The translations under genes were made by a program, and so were the position numbers. Under the pieces are notes generated by a model. It saw only the letters and a list, made by a program, of their open reading frames with translations, ran no database searches and was not told where the DNA came from. 64,000 bases of DNA, taken from positions 73,353 to 137,352 of the forward strand of contig NZ_JBHSGI010000028.1 in assembly GCF_042654245.1 (NCBI RefSeq). The letters are read 5' to 3'. The DNA comes from Seohaeicola_A nanhaiensis (GTDB lineage: Bacteria > Pseudomonadota > Alphaproteobacteria > Rhodobacterales > Rhodobacteraceae). Of this stretch, positions 16,848 through 24,866 are shown piece by piece; positions within the stretch are counted from its first letter, which is position 1; each line of letters begins with the position of its first letter.

Positions 16848-17350
16848 CCCATCGCAACCCCAATCAGATCACCGAACTGCGCGGGTCCGGTTTCTCCGAG
16901 GCCGAGATTGCGACCATCGACGCTGCACGAGATATCCTGCGCAGGCATGCCCGGTCCACCGCCGCGCTGCAGTCCTGGACCATGCTGACTGATTACCTGG
17001 CGCTCAATGCCGTCCGCGAACGGGTCGAAGTGTTCCGGGTGTTGCTGCTGGACCGGAAGAACAAGCTGATCCGCGACAGGATCATGACCCGCGGCAGCAT
17101 CGATCACGTTCCGGTCTATGTCAGCGAGGTTCTCCGTTCTGCCATCGTTCTCGATGCCTCCGCCCTCATCCTCTGTCACAACCATCCATCCGGCGATCCA
17201 TATCCGAGCCAGTCCGACATCGAGCTGACCCGGAAGATCGTTGAGGCCTGCAGGGTGATGGAGATCACCATCCACGATCACATCATCGTTGGCTTCGGAC
17301 GGGAGGAAAACGCTTTCAGCATGCGGGCGGCCGGGATGATGTCCGACTAG
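16844..17350 (+). CDS. radC: RadC-like JAB/MPN domain protein
   Basis: 168 residues from the ATG at 16844 (4-bp overlap with the previous gene). The metalloprotease-like JAMM motif HNHPSGDPYPSQSD begins at about residue 112, preceded by LLLDRKNKLI and VFRVLLLD typical of RadC. An N-terminal HhH-like helical region is short. RadC proteins are common on mobile elements; despite the name, no repair activity is firmly established. Its stop codon lies in a CTAG shared with the convergent ParE gene. Confidence 0.85.
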   Translation: MTHRNPNQITELRGSGFSEAEIATIDAARDILRRHARSTAALQSWTMLTDYLALNAVRERVEVFRVLLLDRKNKLIRDRIMTRGSIDHVPVYVSEVLRSAIVLDASALILCHNHPSGDPYPSQSDIELTRKIVEACRVMEITIHDHIIVGFGREENAFSMRAAGMMSD

Positions 17351-17682
17351 AAATCCGGGAACATGTACCGGGTGGACGCCAGCCTCATCCAGTCCCGGCC
17401 ACCGAAGGCCACGAGCGCGAGGTATATCTGGCCGACCTCGACATCCGGCCTAAAAACGATGGTCAGACGATGGCCGGACCCGCCATGTCGCACGAGCCAC
17501 CCTTCGAGCCTTCCTTCAAGCCGCGTGCCAGTTGTCGGGTTGTCTGCAATCGATTGCAGCAAGGCATCGACCTCATCCAGGCGCCGAAGAGCTGCTCCGG
17601 TATCGCCTTGGGTGACTTCGACAATGTGATCGACGATGCCGATGAGGTCCCGCCCGAAGAACGGATGTCGGACAAAGCGCAT
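17347..17682 (-). CDS. ParE/RelE-superfamily toxin
   Basis: 111 residues from the ATG at 17682, which overlaps the antitoxin stop (TGATG). FFGRDLIGIVDHIVE near the N-terminus, DALLQSIADNPTTGTRLEG, then HRLTIVFRPDVEVGQIYLALVAFGGRDW follow the helix-beta pattern of ParE/RelE toxins. ParE-type toxins poison gyrase; the alternative is ribosome-dependent mRNA cleavage, not separable here. It converges on radC with stops overlapping by 4 bp. Confidence 0.8.
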   Translation of the reverse strand: MRFVRHPFFGRDLIGIVDHIVEVTQGDTGAALRRLDEVDALLQSIADNPTTGTRLEGRLEGWLVRHGGSGHRLTIVFRPDVEVGQIYLALVAFGGRDWMRLASTRYMFPDF

Positions 17683-17957
17683 CAGGTCTTGCGGACCCTC
17701 GCGGCCAGATGCGCCCGTGCACCGGCCGTGACATCGGAGGCGTCGCCGATCGGTTCCCATTGGTCGAGCGGCAGAGCCAGACGCCGTTCAAGTTCTGCTT
17801 CGAGCACCGCCCGTTCGCGCTCACGTTCTGCCTTGGCCTTTACCAGTTCCCCCGAAACCGCCGCGCTCACATTGGGATATTCTCCGGCTTCGACCAATTC
17901 CCGGGCGAAGGCGAAGGCGGTATCGGTGAAGCTGACGGATTGCTTTTGAACGCTCAT
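17682..17957 (-). CDS. ParD/CopG-type antitoxin
   Basis: 91 residues: SVSFTDTAFAFARELVEAGEYPNVSAAVSGELVKAKAERE, the ribbon-helix-helix pattern of ParD antitoxins, followed by a long charged C-terminal helix for toxin binding. GAGGAG precedes the ATG. Immediately upstream are a promoter and a 16-bp palindrome, as expected for self-repression. The pair is transcribed against the rest of the block. Confidence 0.82.
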   Translation of the reverse strand: MSVQKQSVSFTDTAFAFARELVEAGEYPNVSAAVSGELVKAKAERERERAVLEAELERRLALPLDQWEPIGDASDVTAGARAHLAARVRKT

Positions 17958-17980
17958 GGCATACTCCTCGGTGCTCCAAT

Positions 17981-18009
17981 AGAGTACTGGGCTTTGCGAT
18001 GTATCGCAA
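17981..18009 (-). promoter_or_regulatory. parDE promoter with overlapping palindrome
   Basis: On the - strand TTGCGA (18009-18004), 17 bp, TACTCT (17986-17981) is a good promoter. TTGCGAT-GT-ATCGCAA (17994-18009) is a 7-bp inverted repeat covering the -35 box, a likely ParD operator. Confidence 0.65.
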
Positions 18010-18579
18010 GCCGGTCAGCCCGACCGAGGGAACCACCGCATGTGCCTTGCGGCCTCCCCCGCTCGGTACGCCAGGTCCCAGGGGAGATATCGGCCCTTGG
18101 CCGATCGCGCATTCGGCCATGCGGCCTCACCGCGGCGTTGCACCCGGCGTCCCGGTTTGCCCGTCTCGCGAGCACGTCGCTCCCCGGCCGCTCCGACGGA
18201 TTGCGCTTTGGTCTGTTTTGCGCGGCAAAACGATCCCGCCGCTCCATCCGTCTCCCGCGTCCGGTCACGCCGTTTGCCTGCTCGTGTCGGGCAAACCTAC
18301 CGTCAAAACACACACACATGAGTGCGGAAGCATATCCTCCGGATGGCCCCCAAATCAGCCCGCGTCAAGGATCGCAAAACTTTTCGGCGAGGGCGGGGTG
18401 CATGGACAGGTCAGTCCAGTGCGCGCCGTCGCGTTGGCGGCGGCGGTGCGCCTCGAAAACTTTTGCGCCCGGCAAGCCGGCGGCTGCGCCGTCCCTGACC
18501 CAGGCAGATTCGGAAGCCAGACGTACGGCCATGCCACCACACTCCCGTGGTGGTTCCCCGAACATCTGGAGACACCAAC
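18010..18579. other. Gap upstream of the DUF2493 gene
   Basis: About 570 bp with no convincing gene on either strand; open frames here lack any recognisable domain. A 7-bp stem hairpin (CCACCAC at 18534-18540, GTGGTGG at 18547-18553) lies 27 bp before the DUF2493 start and may be a leader structure or an attenuator. Confidence 0.45.
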
Positions 18580-19509
18580 ATGACTTACGACAACGCGAAC
18601 GCCTATGAGACCATCGAACTTTTCGGCCTGACGGAGAAAGGCGCGGAGCTGCCGATCCCCGAGGATCACATCCTGACCGACAGCATCATCCGCGAAACCT
18701 TCGAGGCCCTGCTCGGTCAGCTGCGCGGCACCGGTCTCGAGACCGAGATCGAACCGCTCGCGCACGGGCTCGCCACCATCCTGCAGCGGCGCAAGGTCGC
18801 TCTCGGCAAGGAGCTCGACCGCACCGCCGACAAAATCGGTGCTCTGGCCAAATCCCATGACGGATCGGAGATCGCGGAGACGGCCCTCGAAGAAGCGCAG
18901 GCCCGCTTCCTGTACCTGCGGGAGATCGTCGCCGCCATCGAGGTGATGAGCGAGGCGGCGGCGGAATGCTACGAGGTAGAGACCGGACATGCCTTCATCC
19001 CCGCATCGGGATCGCGGGCGAGCGCTCGCGCGCAGGAGACCGGGGCGGTCTTCGAGGCCCGGCAGTTGCTCGAACAGCACGACCGGGAGACTGCCGCGAG
19101 GTCGAAGGTCGAGGGGGTTCCCCTGATCGTATCGGGCGCCACCGACTGGACCGATGTCGACGTCATCTTCTCGACGCTCGACAAGGTTCGGGAGCGGATC
19201 CGGCAGAACCGCAACCAGGAGATCTTCCTCTGCCACAAGGGCGGCAAGCATGGCGCCGAGATGATCGCGGCCCGGTGGGCGCGCGCACGCGGTGTCGCGC
19301 AGGCGCGGTTCGACCCGCGCTGGTCCGCGCATGGGCGGGCGGCACCCTTCAAGTGCAACGACGAGATGCTGGACGACAAATTCGCGGCGACGGGCGTCGT
19401 GCTCTTCGGCGGCAACGGGGTTGCGCTGAATCTCGGGCAGAAGGCGGAAGCCAAAGGCCTAACGGTGATGCGGGTCGCCGATCCGGCGAAGACGTCAGCA
19501 GACGAGTGA
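18580..19509 (+). CDS. DUF2493 (YspA/cpYpsA-like SLOG) protein
   Basis: 309 residues from the ATG at 18580 (GGAGACACCAAC before it). The N-terminal two thirds are helical. The C-terminal third carries VEGVPLIVSGATDWTDVDVIFSTLD and FLCHKGGKHGAEMIAARWA, then GVVLFGGNGVALNLGQKAEAKG, the Rossmann-like SLOG fold of DUF2493. SLOG domains bind nucleotides or related small ligands, and this family is frequent on plasmids beside the other DUF genes seen here. Ligand unknown. A terminator follows directly. Confidence 0.85.
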   Translation: MTYDNANAYETIELFGLTEKGAELPIPEDHILTDSIIRETFEALLGQLRGTGLETEIEPLAHGLATILQRRKVALGKELDRTADKIGALAKSHDGSEIAETALEEAQARFLYLREIVAAIEVMSEAAAECYEVETGHAFIPASGSRASARAQETGAVFEARQLLEQHDRETAARSKVEGVPLIVSGATDWTDVDVIFSTLDKVRERIRQNRNQEIFLCHKGGKHGAEMIAARWARARGVAQARFDPRWSAHGRAAPFKCNDEMLDDKFAATGVVLFGGNGVALNLGQKAEAKGLTVMRVADPAKTSADE

Positions 19510-19517
19510 AGGAGAGA

Positions 19518-19542
19518 GGGTCGCGCGAAGCGCGGCCCTTTC
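19518..19542 (+). terminator. Rho-independent terminator after the DUF2493 gene
   Basis: GGGTCGCGC (19518-19526) pairs with GCGCGGCCC (19530-19538), one G-T wobble, loop GAA, followed by TTTCG and further T-rich sequence. Confidence 0.7.
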
Positions 19543-19611
19543 GTCGTTCTTCATGGTCGTGGTGGTGCCCCCAAATCCTTTTGCCTAGCAGTTTCATGTT
19601 TTGATAGGTAT

Positions 19612-20661
19612 ATGTGTGCCAAGCAAAATATGGAAATGATTGGCATGACCTCACTCAGCAGCATCGCGATGAGCGCCTATACCGATCTGGTGCGGCTCCT
19701 GAAGGATGACGCCTTGTCCGGCGTTGAAGGCAAGCCGACGCTCAAGGAGCGCGGCGACAAGGCCTATTGGTACGCGGCTCGCCGTGTTGGAACCGCGATG
19801 CGCTTCCTCTATATCGGCGAAGACAGCGACGAGACACGAGCACGGATCGACCGTATCGAGGAACTGCGCGCGACCGCCAAGGACCGACAGGCCGAAAGGT
19901 CTCGGCTCGTTCGGCTTTTGCGCGCGGAAGGCATGACGCCCACCGACCGGGCGACCGGCTCCATCCTGTCTGCCATGGCCGCAGCGGGGACCTTCCGGCT
20001 GGGCGGTACCATCGTCGGGACGAATGCCTTCCGGCTCTATGAAGGCGAGCTTGGCATTCGACTCCCCCTGGGCGGTATGGCCAACACCGGTGATATCGAT
20101 ATCGCACAATTTGAGAAGCTCAGCGTCGCATTGCAGGATCAGGTCGATCCGGGTCTGGCCGAGACCTTCTCGGCTCTGAAGTTCGATCCGGTCCCCGGGC
20201 TCGACCGGGGGCGGACTTGGCGATGGGCGCAGGGCGGTAGCGGCCAGCTGGTCGAGTTCCTGACGCCGGCCTTTGGAGATGAGACCATCCGGGATCTGCC
20301 CGCTCTCGGCGTTTGCGCGCAGGGGCTGAACTACCTCAACTTCCTGATCGCCGAACCGGTCCACGCCGCCGTCATCTATCGGTCCGGCATTCTGGTGCAG
20401 GTCCCACGCCCGGAGCGCTACGCGATCCACAAACTGATCATCGCCGACCGGCGCCGCGACGGGGCAGGCAGCCTCAAGTCCGCCAAGGATCGCGAGCAGG
20501 CGGCGTTTCTAATCGAGGCGATGGCCGAGGACCGTCCCGATGATCTGTCACGGGCCGTTGCCACTGCCCTTGAGGTTGGCCCGCGCTGGCAGGAGCACAT
20601 CGGTAACTCGCTGAAGCGTATGCCGGCGACGAAGGCGATCCTCGAGCGCCTCGGCGCGTGA
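19612..20661 (+). CDS. GSU2403-like nucleotidyltransferase-fold protein
   Basis: Up to 349 residues; ATG codons at 19612, 19630, 19636 and 19645 are all in frame and none has a strong ribosome-binding site. The N-terminal helical part is followed by GTIVGTNAFRLYEGELGIRLP and NTGDIDIAQFEKL, where the DID after a G-T-N-A-F segment resembles the active site of polymerase-beta-fold nucleotidyltransferases. YRSGILVQVPRPERYAIHKLIIADRR matches the C-terminal region of GSU2403-type proteins. Such proteins occur in defence islands and on plasmids. Substrate unknown. Confidence 0.72.
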   Translation: MCAKQNMEMIGMTSLSSIAMSAYTDLVRLLKDDALSGVEGKPTLKERGDKAYWYAARRVGTAMRFLYIGEDSDETRARIDRIEELRATAKDRQAERSRLVRLLRAEGMTPTDRATGSILSAMAAAGTFRLGGTIVGTNAFRLYEGELGIRLPLGGMANTGDIDIAQFEKLSVALQDQVDPGLAETFSALKFDPVPGLDRGRTWRWAQGGSGQLVEFLTPAFGDETIRDLPALGVCAQGLNYLNFLIAEPVHAAVIYRSGILVQVPRPERYAIHKLIIADRRRDGAGSLKSAKDREQAAFLIEAMAEDRPDDLSRAVATALEVGPRWQEHIGNSLKRMPATKAILERLGA

Positions 20662-20950
20662 TTGCCGAGGCGGCGATGGCCGCCGTGTTTCGTGCCCCCA
20701 GCAGACCACTCTTGGAACCCTTGATCGTACTGCTATCCAACACCGCCTCCTCCTGGGGCCTGTGCTTTCAGATCCCCTGCCAGCTGCCCATCCTCGGCGG
20801 TTTGGCATTGGGTCTCGTGCCATGCGGACAGCCACACGCATTCATGCCCGAAGCTGGAAGCCGACCTTCGGGTTCAAGAACCCAGCCTCCCAGCAGGCAG
20901 AAATTCGGACCCCGTCCCCAGCGCGTGGCGGTGTGAACAAACCGGGCGCG

Positions 20951-21001
20951 TCATCTCGACATGAACAAGGCCAGTAGCGCCTGCGTGATGGCAGCGGTCA
21001 T
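20951..21001 (-). other. 16-codon minigene with duplicated leader
   Basis: On the - strand a strong GGAGGAGAGACCCAA precedes ATG and 15 further codons (MTAAITQALLALFMSR, stop 20953-20951). The leader and first codons (AGGAGAGACCCAAATGACC) are identical to those of the + strand gene at 21190. The two face away from each other as an imperfect inverted duplication. It is probably the truncated copy of a gene like its neighbour, or a translated leader. Confidence 0.35.
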
Positions 21002-21189
21002 TTGGGTCTCTCCTCCTTGCTCATTGATGTGGATCGCACGGGGTCGGGCCGGCCGTTCCCTCCGCTCACGCTCCGGCAAGCACAAATACGGCTTCCACGC
21101 GCAAGCGCGCGGACCCTCCGAATTTGCACTTGCGGCCGGCCCTTGTCCCCCGTGCCGGTCGATCCCCATCGCAAAAAGGAGAGACCCAA

Positions 21190-21396
21190 ATGACCAATCA
21201 CTACGTCGCCACCGTTCCCGTCAAGTTCACCGACAGCGAAGGTGAGGTGCGCACCCGCTTCCAACGCGTCGGCGCGATGTTCCGCAACACCCGCAACGGA
21301 GATGGCTCGGAGTTCTTCAGCCTCAAGCTCGACTTCCCCGTCGCAGTCCAGGAGTTGGTGATGTTCCCGCCGAGCTCGAAGGAACCGCAGGAATGA
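21190..21396 (+). CDS. Small protein of unknown function
   Basis: 68 residues with a strong AAGGAGAGACCCAA leader. VATVPVKFTDSEGEVRTRFQRVGAMFRNTRNGDGSEFFSLKL and ELVMFPPS look like one small beta-barrel unit, and the pattern recalls single-domain plasmid proteins near DUF736. A perfect terminator follows. It lies just before the oriT candidate region. Confidence 0.65.
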   Translation: MTNHYVATVPVKFTDSEGEVRTRFQRVGAMFRNTRNGDGSEFFSLKLDFPVAVQELVMFPPSSKEPQE

Positions 21397-21411
21397 TCCT
21401 CTCACGAGGAT

Positions 21412-21436
21412 GGGCCGCCCACGGGCGGCCCTTTCC
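21412..21436 (+). terminator. Rho-independent terminator
   Basis: GGGCCGCCC (21412-21420) and GGGCGGCCC (21423-21431) form a perfect 9-bp stem followed by TTTCC. It separates the accessory block from the mobilisation region. Confidence 0.8.
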
Positions 21437-21958
21437 CCGGTCCGGGGAAGGCTGCGCCGGGTCTGGAGACCCCGGCCTTCGACCGGTGTCCCCGGGAAGG
21501 TGTCAGGACCGCGTGCGGTCCTGACGGGGGATAGGAGAGATTGCCTGAAACAGGTCTGCCGGCCAGCCTCAAGGGGGCCATCCGGAATAACAGTCGGGCT
21601 GCGCCCGCCGGTTTTTTCGGCAGAGATTTGGCGCGCCAAATCTGGCCACCCTTGACCCTGTCCGTCAGCCCTGTCGGTGAGGTCATGCGCCGCCCCTCGC
21701 TTCCGTCCGAACACATGCGTGTTCGGCCAGACCCTCGGGCGCGGGCAGGCGAGAAGGCGGCTGGGTTGCGGTTGGAGATGGTTCGGTTCCTTCGGCCCTT
21801 CGGGCCGGTTCTCGCACCTGCGGTGCTCTGCCTGAAGCGGAATTCAAGGTCGCCTGGAGGCTCAATCCAATAATATAGCATTGACCTATATATATAGTTT
21901 CGTAAGATGGTGGCGACCTTGAATGAAGGTGGCAGGAAATAGGGGGGCTTTCTTCCGA
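21437..21958. other. Palindrome-rich non-coding region, oriT candidate
   Basis: About 520 bp without a gene, directly upstream of mobC and the relaxase gene, where origins of transfer usually lie. It holds an 11-bp perfect inverted repeat (21502-21525, GTCAGGACCGC/GCGGTCCTGAC), a perfect 20-bp palindrome (21624-21643, AGATTTGGCGCGCCAAATCT), a 7-bp hairpin (21708-21725, CGAACAC/GTGTTCG), an AT-rich element (21868-21886) and the 12-bp palindrome CTATATATATAG (21886-21897). The nick site cannot be pinpointed by eye. Confidence 0.55.
21868..21886. promoter_or_regulatory. AT-rich element shared with the virB operon upstream region
   Basis: CAATAATATAG-CA-TTGACC. The same 11-mer with TTG-N-C at the same spacing occurs at 44983, upstream of the secretion operon. 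It probably marks a common regulator of transfer genes. Confidence 0.45.
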
Positions 21959-22552
21959 ATGACCCGGGCCAGGAGACTGACAGAAGCACAGCGTGCGGAG
22001 ATCGTCCGTGAGGCCGCAGACGGAGTCGGGACGTCAGAATTGGCGGAGCGGTTCGGAGTGACGGCACGTGCCGTGCGCTACACGTTGAAGGCCGACGCAG
22101 ATCGGCAATGCGATGCGGCCATGGCGACGGCCGCGGTAACGGTGAAGCTGACGCCAGATGAGCTTGCCGCTCTCGATGAGGTCCTTGCGTCGGCCGGCAT
22201 CGGGAACCGCACGGAAGGGGTCAGGCGGCTGATCCAGGCGGCGGGGGGAACCTTTGTTCCGGACGCCGTGCTGGCGGGTGAGCTGGCGCGCTACCGGGCC
22301 TCCCTGCACGAGGTTGGCAACGGCGTCGTGCAGATCGCCAAACAGATGACCAAAGCCAACCGGGCAGTACGGTCAGGGGATGATGGCGCTATCGCCGAGT
22401 TGTCCGAACTGCGCCTTGCCCAGATGCGCGGGTTGGCGCGGTTCATTCTTGATTCCGCTGATGAGATCGACCTGCTTTTACGCCGCCGTCGGGGTTCTAT
22501 GCAGCTTTCGGCGACGGCCGCATTGAGGGAGTTCGCCCATGCGGCTGAATGA
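21959..22552 (+). CDS. mobC: MobC-like mobilisation accessory protein
   Basis: 197 residues from the ATG at 21959; an in-frame ATG at 21923 would add 12 residues. The N-terminus RLTEAQRAEIVREAADGVGTSELAERFGVTARAVRYTL is a helix-turn-helix. It is followed by VTVKLTPDELAALDEVLASAGIGNRTEGVRRLI, a ribbon-helix-helix-like MobC segment, and the family's GNGVVQIAKQMTKANR. MobC proteins bind oriT and help relaxase nicking. It overlaps the relaxase gene by 14 bp. Leader copy 7 (21936-21956) lies immediately before the start. Confidence 0.82.
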   Translation: MTRARRLTEAQRAEIVREAADGVGTSELAERFGVTARAVRYTLKADADRQCDAAMATAAVTVKLTPDELAALDEVLASAGIGNRTEGVRRLIQAAGGTFVPDAVLAGELARYRASLHEVGNGVVQIAKQMTKANRAVRSGDDGAIAELSELRLAQMRGLARFILDSADEIDLLLRRRRGSMQLSATAALREFAHAAE

Positions 22553-24866
22553 TGCCGTCCATGATGTCACCGGAGAGATTTTCCGGGATGGCTGGAGTCG
22601 GATCCGCGGCTCGATGCAGGGCCTGCAGGCCGGTCGGCAGAAGCAACTCGTGCGGGCAGCCGCAGGGCATCGTGCGGCTGTCTTCAAGGCGATCCGAGGA
22701 GGGGGCACGCATACGAAATCGCAGCTGATGAACCAGCTCGAATACCTGACCACCAAGTCTTCCCATATCGTCGACTCGAGTGGCTTCCTGGACGGGAAAA
22801 CGAAGCTCGAGGCGCGCGAGATCAAGGACCTGACAGACCGCTTCGCCAAGCGCTGGAGTGCGGGGTTCAAGCCCAAGCTCGGACAGACGACGCATTTGCT
22901 CATGTCCTATCCGATCGGTACACGGGGCCAGGATGTGCGCGATATTACCGCCACTGTCGCGGAGAGGTTCTTCCAGTCCGAAGAGGGGCATTTCGACTAC
23001 ATCATCGCGGTGCATGAGGACCGAGATCACCCCCACGCCCATATAGTATTGAATCGCAGATCGCAGGAGGGAGAGTTCTTCTTTCTCGGCCGCGACCACC
23101 GGTTTAACTACGACGATTTCCGCCTCGCCATGGTCGAGGAGGCGGAGAGGTTCGGCGTGCGCCTGGAGGCCACGAGGCGCCTGGATCGCGGCGTTGTCGA
23201 CTATCCGCCGCGGACCCGCGAGGTCTATTCGGCGAAGGACGAGGGGCGGGCCGCGGAACCGCGGCCACGGGTCGGGGCCGATCTCGACCGAGCCCTCGCA
23301 GAAATAGCCAACACGCGGATCGTCTATCACTCGCTCGCCGCGGAGGCCTCCTCCGACAATCGCGAGGACATCGCCAATGCGCTCTTCCGTGCCGGAGAGC
23401 TTCTGGCGAAGGGCGGCAAACTCACTCTGGAAGGGGGCGTCTACATGGCAGAGGACCAATCGTTCGAAGACTTGCGAAACCGCTACGGCGAGCAGGTCGA
23501 GCGCGTTCAGGACATGATCGCCCAGAAGCCGGAGGCGGAGCGACCGCGCCTCGAGCGCAGTCTCAATGAAATCCAGTCGCGGCTGGCGCATATGCAGCCG
23601 CTCGGGCGCAGATCCATGACGCTTACCGAGAAGCCCTCGGATGGCGGGGTCTATTCTGAGACCAATATCGATGCGGCCCGGCTCGACCGGTTGCGCGACC
23701 CCGAGGTGCGGGCGCAGGTCGACACCGCGCTGCGCGGAACCGGCATCAGTTCGTCCGTCGTCGTCGCGCGGATGGAGACCGGCGCGCAGAACGCGGCACT
23801 CGAGCGGCAATGGATCGCCGACGATCTGGCGAGAGTGGCCGAGAGGGACGGTCTCAACCTCGAGCGCCGCGCGGATCTGGAGACGGCGCGCGAGACCCTC
23901 AACCGGGCCCATGTCCAGCTCGGCGTCGCACTGGAGCGGGCAGGGGTCCTGCGCGAAGACGGTGTCGTGGAAGATCGCACCGTCATGGAGAGGGTCCATT
24001 ATCATCGGGACGCCACTGAGGACATGGAACGCGCGATCCGCCAGGACATGCGCGCGGAAGGCCTGACCGGAGACCAGATCGAGGCCCGGGAGTGGGAGAT
24101 CGCCTCTCGGGCGGAGCGGCGTATCGAGGAGGAGCAACGGAGCTATCTTGATGCGCATCCCGAACTGCTCGCGCGCCCGGGCGACGTGATCGACCGGTCT
24201 GAACCCTACCGGGAGCGGATCACCGACGAGGCCCGCGCGCGCGAGATCGCCCGCGAGGTCGACCGGATCATGGACGGGCGAGATACGAGGACGCCCGTCG
24301 CGGACGCCGTCACGGAAGAGTTCCGCCACCGCTATCCCGATATGCCGTCGCATCTCGCCCGCGGGCTTGGCGCGACCTATGCGGCCGTCACCGAGCTGCG
24401 CGACACCGAAGCCATCGACCAGGTCCGCCGCGAACACGAGTTGCGGGAGGTTGCGCTCGACCTGCGCGACGGGCGGCTTTCGGGCGAGCGCGAGGGGGAA
24501 GCCGTCGAGGGCGCGCCGATTGCCGATCCGGAAATTCGGCGGGTCGTCGACCATGAACGGGCCGGCAATCTGCATTCGCCGTTCCAGGATGACGGTCAAC
24601 GTCTGAGCTACCGTGACGCGGTCGAGCGCGAGCTGGACGCGGCGCAGATCGACCGGCTGCGGGACGGGGACGCGGATGTGTTGAGGACCCAAATCGAGGA
24701 TCGCCTCGACCGGCTTTATGCCGCCAAGACCTACCTGCAGTCTGACGCGGCCACCGCCAACAGCGAGGCGACCCGCGCCGTGGTCGAGGAGATTGCCGAT
24801 CGCGAATACGAGCTCCACCGCGCCGGTCATGTTGATGGCGAGAGCGAGCGCGGAGAGATCCACTGA
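22539..24866 (+). CDS. VirD2/MobP-type relaxase
   Basis: 775 residues. YIIAVHEDRDHPHAHIVLNRR at about residues 152-172 carries the HxD-x4-H-x-H metal-binding motif III of MobP/VirD2 relaxases. Upstream, TTHLLMSYPIG fits motif II and a tyrosine near YLTTKSSHIVDSSG is a candidate nucleophile. The C-terminal 400 residues are charged and helical, without helicase motifs. The enzyme would nick oriT, attach covalently to the 5' end and pilot the strand. It is coupled to mobC upstream and to virD4 downstream (1-bp overlap). Confidence 0.9.
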   Translation: MRLNDAVHDVTGEIFRDGWSRIRGSMQGLQAGRQKQLVRAAAGHRAAVFKAIRGGGTHTKSQLMNQLEYLTTKSSHIVDSSGFLDGKTKLEAREIKDLTDRFAKRWSAGFKPKLGQTTHLLMSYPIGTRGQDVRDITATVAERFFQSEEGHFDYIIAVHEDRDHPHAHIVLNRRSQEGEFFFLGRDHRFNYDDFRLAMVEEAERFGVRLEATRRLDRGVVDYPPRTREVYSAKDEGRAAEPRPRVGADLDRALAEIANTRIVYHSLAAEASSDNREDIANALFRAGELLAKGGKLTLEGGVYMAEDQSFEDLRNRYGEQVERVQDMIAQKPEAERPRLERSLNEIQSRLAHMQPLGRRSMTLTEKPSDGGVYSETNIDAARLDRLRDPEVRAQVDTALRGTGISSSVVVARMETGAQNAALERQWIADDLARVAERDGLNLERRADLETARETLNRAHVQLGVALERAGVLREDGVVEDRTVMERVHYHRDATEDMERAIRQDMRAEGLTGDQIEAREWEIASRAERRIEEEQRSYLDAHPELLARPGDVIDRSEPYRERITDEARAREIAREVDRIMDGRDTRTPVADAVTEEFRHRYPDMPSHLARGLGATYAAVTELRDTEAIDQVRREHELREVALDLRDGRLSGEREGEAVEGAPIADPEIRRVVDHERAGNLHSPFQDDGQRLSYRDAVERELDAAQIDRLRDGDADVLRTQIEDRLDRLYAAKTYLQSDAATANSEATRAVVEEIADREYELHRAGHVDGESERGEIH

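Noticed and set aside
22497..24863. 788-codon open frame opposite the relaxase gene
   Set aside because: Same reason; the + strand carries the relaxase motifs and the operon overlaps.
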